Part shown: piece after piece, positions 62,733 through 64,000 of the stretch | Layout of the letters: the number at the start of each line of letters is the position of its first letter | Numbering within the stretch: the stretch's first letter is position 1 | Source: Agarivorans aestuarii | GTDB lineage: Bacteria > Pseudomonadota > Gammaproteobacteria > Enterobacterales > Celerinatantimonadaceae | DNA length: 64,000 nt | NCBI RefSeq assembly: GCF_019670125.1 | Contig: NZ_AP023033.1 | Location: forward strand, 3,869,501 to 3,933,500 | Reading direction: 5' to 3' | Translations under genes and position numbers: made by a program | Notes under the pieces: model-generated | What the model saw: only the letters and a program-made list of their open reading frames with translations | Databases searched by the model: none | What the model was told of the DNA's origin: nothing

Positions 62733-64000
62733 AATGCTTAATTACCTCGCTAAGCTTAGCGTGTATTCCTTCAAACCCACCGTTACTCATTACCAATACT
62801 TGGTCGCCTTCAGTTAATACTTCAGCCACCAGCTCAACAATGTCATTAACACTAGTTGCTACCTGAGCATGCTTAAGCTTTGCGGCGGTATTGGCAATAT
62901 ATTGGTTATTTTCATCCGGCTGATACAGAAAGACCATGTCGGCCACCTGTAAACTTTCAGCCAAGCGCTCTTGATGCACACCCATTTTCATGGTGTTGGA
63001 ACGCGCTTCAAGAATAGCAATAATCCTCTGCTTGCCAACTTGAGCGCGTAATCCATCGAGGGTACTGCCAATTGCACTGGGGTGGTGGGCAAAATCGTCA
63101 AATAAACGCGTACCATTATTCTCAGCGAGCAACTCTAGGCGTCGTTTTGGCGGTAAGAATTTCTGCAAACTGTTAATGGCAAGGCTAGGCAAAACCCCAA
63201 CATGACGAGCTGCGGCTATTGCCATTAAGGCGTTCTCAGCATTGTGCTGACCAATTAAATCCCAACTTAAAATACCTTGGGGTTGACCATTTAATACTAT
63301 ATCCAGCTCGCTACAATCACTTTTATTAGCGTGCCACTGCCACGCTTCACCCTTTCCAGTTTGCTCCAGATCAGACCAACAACCTTGCTTAATAACCTGC
63401 TGAATTGCTTCATTATTTTTTGGCGCGATAACTCGGCCAGAAGCTGGCACTATTCTCATTAAGTGATGAAACTGCTTTTGAATTGCAGCCAAGTCGTCAA
63501 ATATGTCTGCATGATCATATTCTAAATTGTTCAAAACTAAAGTTCGTGGTTGGTAGTGAACAAACTTAGAACGTTTATCGAAAAAGGCACTGTCATACTC
63601 GTCAGCTTCAACCACAAAAAACGGCGTATCACCTAAACGAGCAGAGCCAGAAAAATTACGTGGAACACCACCAATAAGGTAACCGGGTGACATATCGTTA
63701 TCTTCCAATATCCACGCTAGCATACTCGCGGTAGTGGTTTTCCCATGTGTTCCTGCCACTGCCAATACCCATTTCTCGGGCAAGATATACTGTTTAAGCC
63801 ACTCAGGACCAGAGCAGTATTTAAGGCCTTTATCGAGCACATATTCTACACAGGGATTACCACGACTCATGGCATTACCTATCACCACTAAATCGGGCGC
63901 TGGATCTAATTGTGATGGGTCGTAGCCTTTGATTAGCTCAATTCCTAAAGACTCCAATTGCGTGCTCATTGGCGGGTATACATTTAAGTCACTACCCGTT
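62731..64000 (-). CDS. mpl: UDP-N-acetylmuramate:tripeptide ligase Mpl, 5' end cut by the window
   Basis: The frame is open to the window edge; upstream of the ATG at 63969 it reads TGSDLNVYPP, matching E. coli Mpl (TGSDANVYPP), so the real start lies outside and about 30 residues are missing. Mur-ligase: VLAVAGTHGKTTTASM is the ATP loop, then VVEADEYDSAFFDKRSKF and LNNLEYDHADIFDD, and a C-terminal DDFAHHPSAI. It rejoins recycled tripeptide to UDP-MurNAc, in the same recycling route as AnmK. Confidence 0.96.
   Translation of the reverse strand, partial: TGSDLNVYPPMSTQLESLGIELIKGYDPSQLDPAPDLVVIGNAMSRGNPCVEYVLDKGLKYCSGPEWLKQYILPEKWVLAVAGTHGKTTTASMLAWILEDNDMSPGYLIGGVPRNFSGSARLGDTPFFVVEADEYDSAFFDKRSKFVHYQPRTLVLNNLEYDHADIFDDLAAIQKQFHHLMRIVPASGRVIAPKNNEAIQQVIKQGCWSDLEQTGKGEAWQWHANKSDCSELDIVLNGQPQGILSWDLIGQHNAENALMAIAAARHVGVLPSLAINSLQKFLPPKRRLELLAENNGTRLFDDFAHHPSAIGSTLDGLRAQVGKQRIIAILEARSNTMKMGVHQERLAESLQVADMVFLYQPDENNQYIANTAAKLKHAQVATSVNDIVELVAEVLTEGDQVLVMSNGGFEGIHAKLSEVIKH

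Noticed and set aside
1..64000. CRISPR arrays, tRNA or rRNA genes, prophage or integron
   Set aside because: No regularly spaced direct repeats, no TTCGAATC-type T-arm with a cloverleaf, no rRNA-like sequence and no phage or integrase genes were recognised on either strand by reading.

Overview
The window comes from the chromosome of a marine, agar-degrading gammaproteobacterium, most likely an Agarivorans-like member of the Alteromonadales. This is inferred from protein similarity that I recognise; no search was run. The signs are a secreted GH16 beta-agarase with a ricin-type lectin module, a LuxR/HapR/LitR-type quorum regulator divergent from hpt as in Vibrio, an ArcB that aligns without gaps to E. 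coli ArcB up to the phosphorylated His, and many conserved neighbourhoods (dksA-gluQ-pcnB-folK-panBCD, mtnN-cbiB-btuF, yadGH, erpA next to hemL). No rRNA, tRNA, CRISPR array, prophage or complete insertion sequence was recognised.

Layout. 1-6400: a DUF6279 lipoprotein cut by the window edge, a three-gene copper operon (unknown anchored protein, SCO, PCuAC), an HD-GYP protein, a GAF protein, a fatty-acid hydroxylase-like membrane enzyme and a LysO-type exporter. 6400-14800: ArcB, FolE2 with a candidate Zur box, a PAS-GGDEF enzyme, YhcC, a DUF2750 protein and TyrS. 15000-19100: the agarase followed 55 bp later by an AldA-family dehydrogenase (candidate anhydrogalactose or lactaldehyde step), a 28-residue membrane peptide and an unknown protein. 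19200-25400: GNAT, mtnN, cbiB-like, btuF, an OapA-M23 endopeptidase and anmK. 25400-33400: a two-gene RND efflux system, erpA, DUF6776, hemL, DUF2845 and YbaN. 33400-35160: an island of very small genes with three tandem 63-codon exported peptides. 35160-38230: dimeric dUTPase and PBP1b. 38500-43500: a sugar-use locus (IclR regulator, GH2, LacY-like symporter with an overlapping 34-residue membrane ORF) with a shared AT-rich palindrome in front of both GH2 and symporter units. 43800-49600: patatin lipoprotein, small outer-membrane barrel, HrpB, a MITE-like repeat and a family-3 binding protein. 49700-56200: sfsA, dksA, gluQ, pcnB, folK, panBCD. 56400-58860: a three-gene chemoreceptor cassette in which the sensory (NIT-like) part sits in a separate protein. 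58860-64000: TrmB-like methyltransferase, YadHG, hpt, litR and the 3' part of mpl.

How it fits together. Most of the window is core metabolism and envelope upkeep: peptidoglycan synthesis and recycling by PBP1b, the endopeptidase, AnmK and Mpl; pantothenate and folate synthesis; Fe-S and haem supply. Accessory polysaccharide-use loci are inserted between these. The most novel-looking parts are the tandem peptide array at 33.9-34.6 kb, the small ORF coupled to the symporter with its palindromic operators, and the split chemoreceptor. The pcnB gene appears to keep the rare AUU start known from E. coli.
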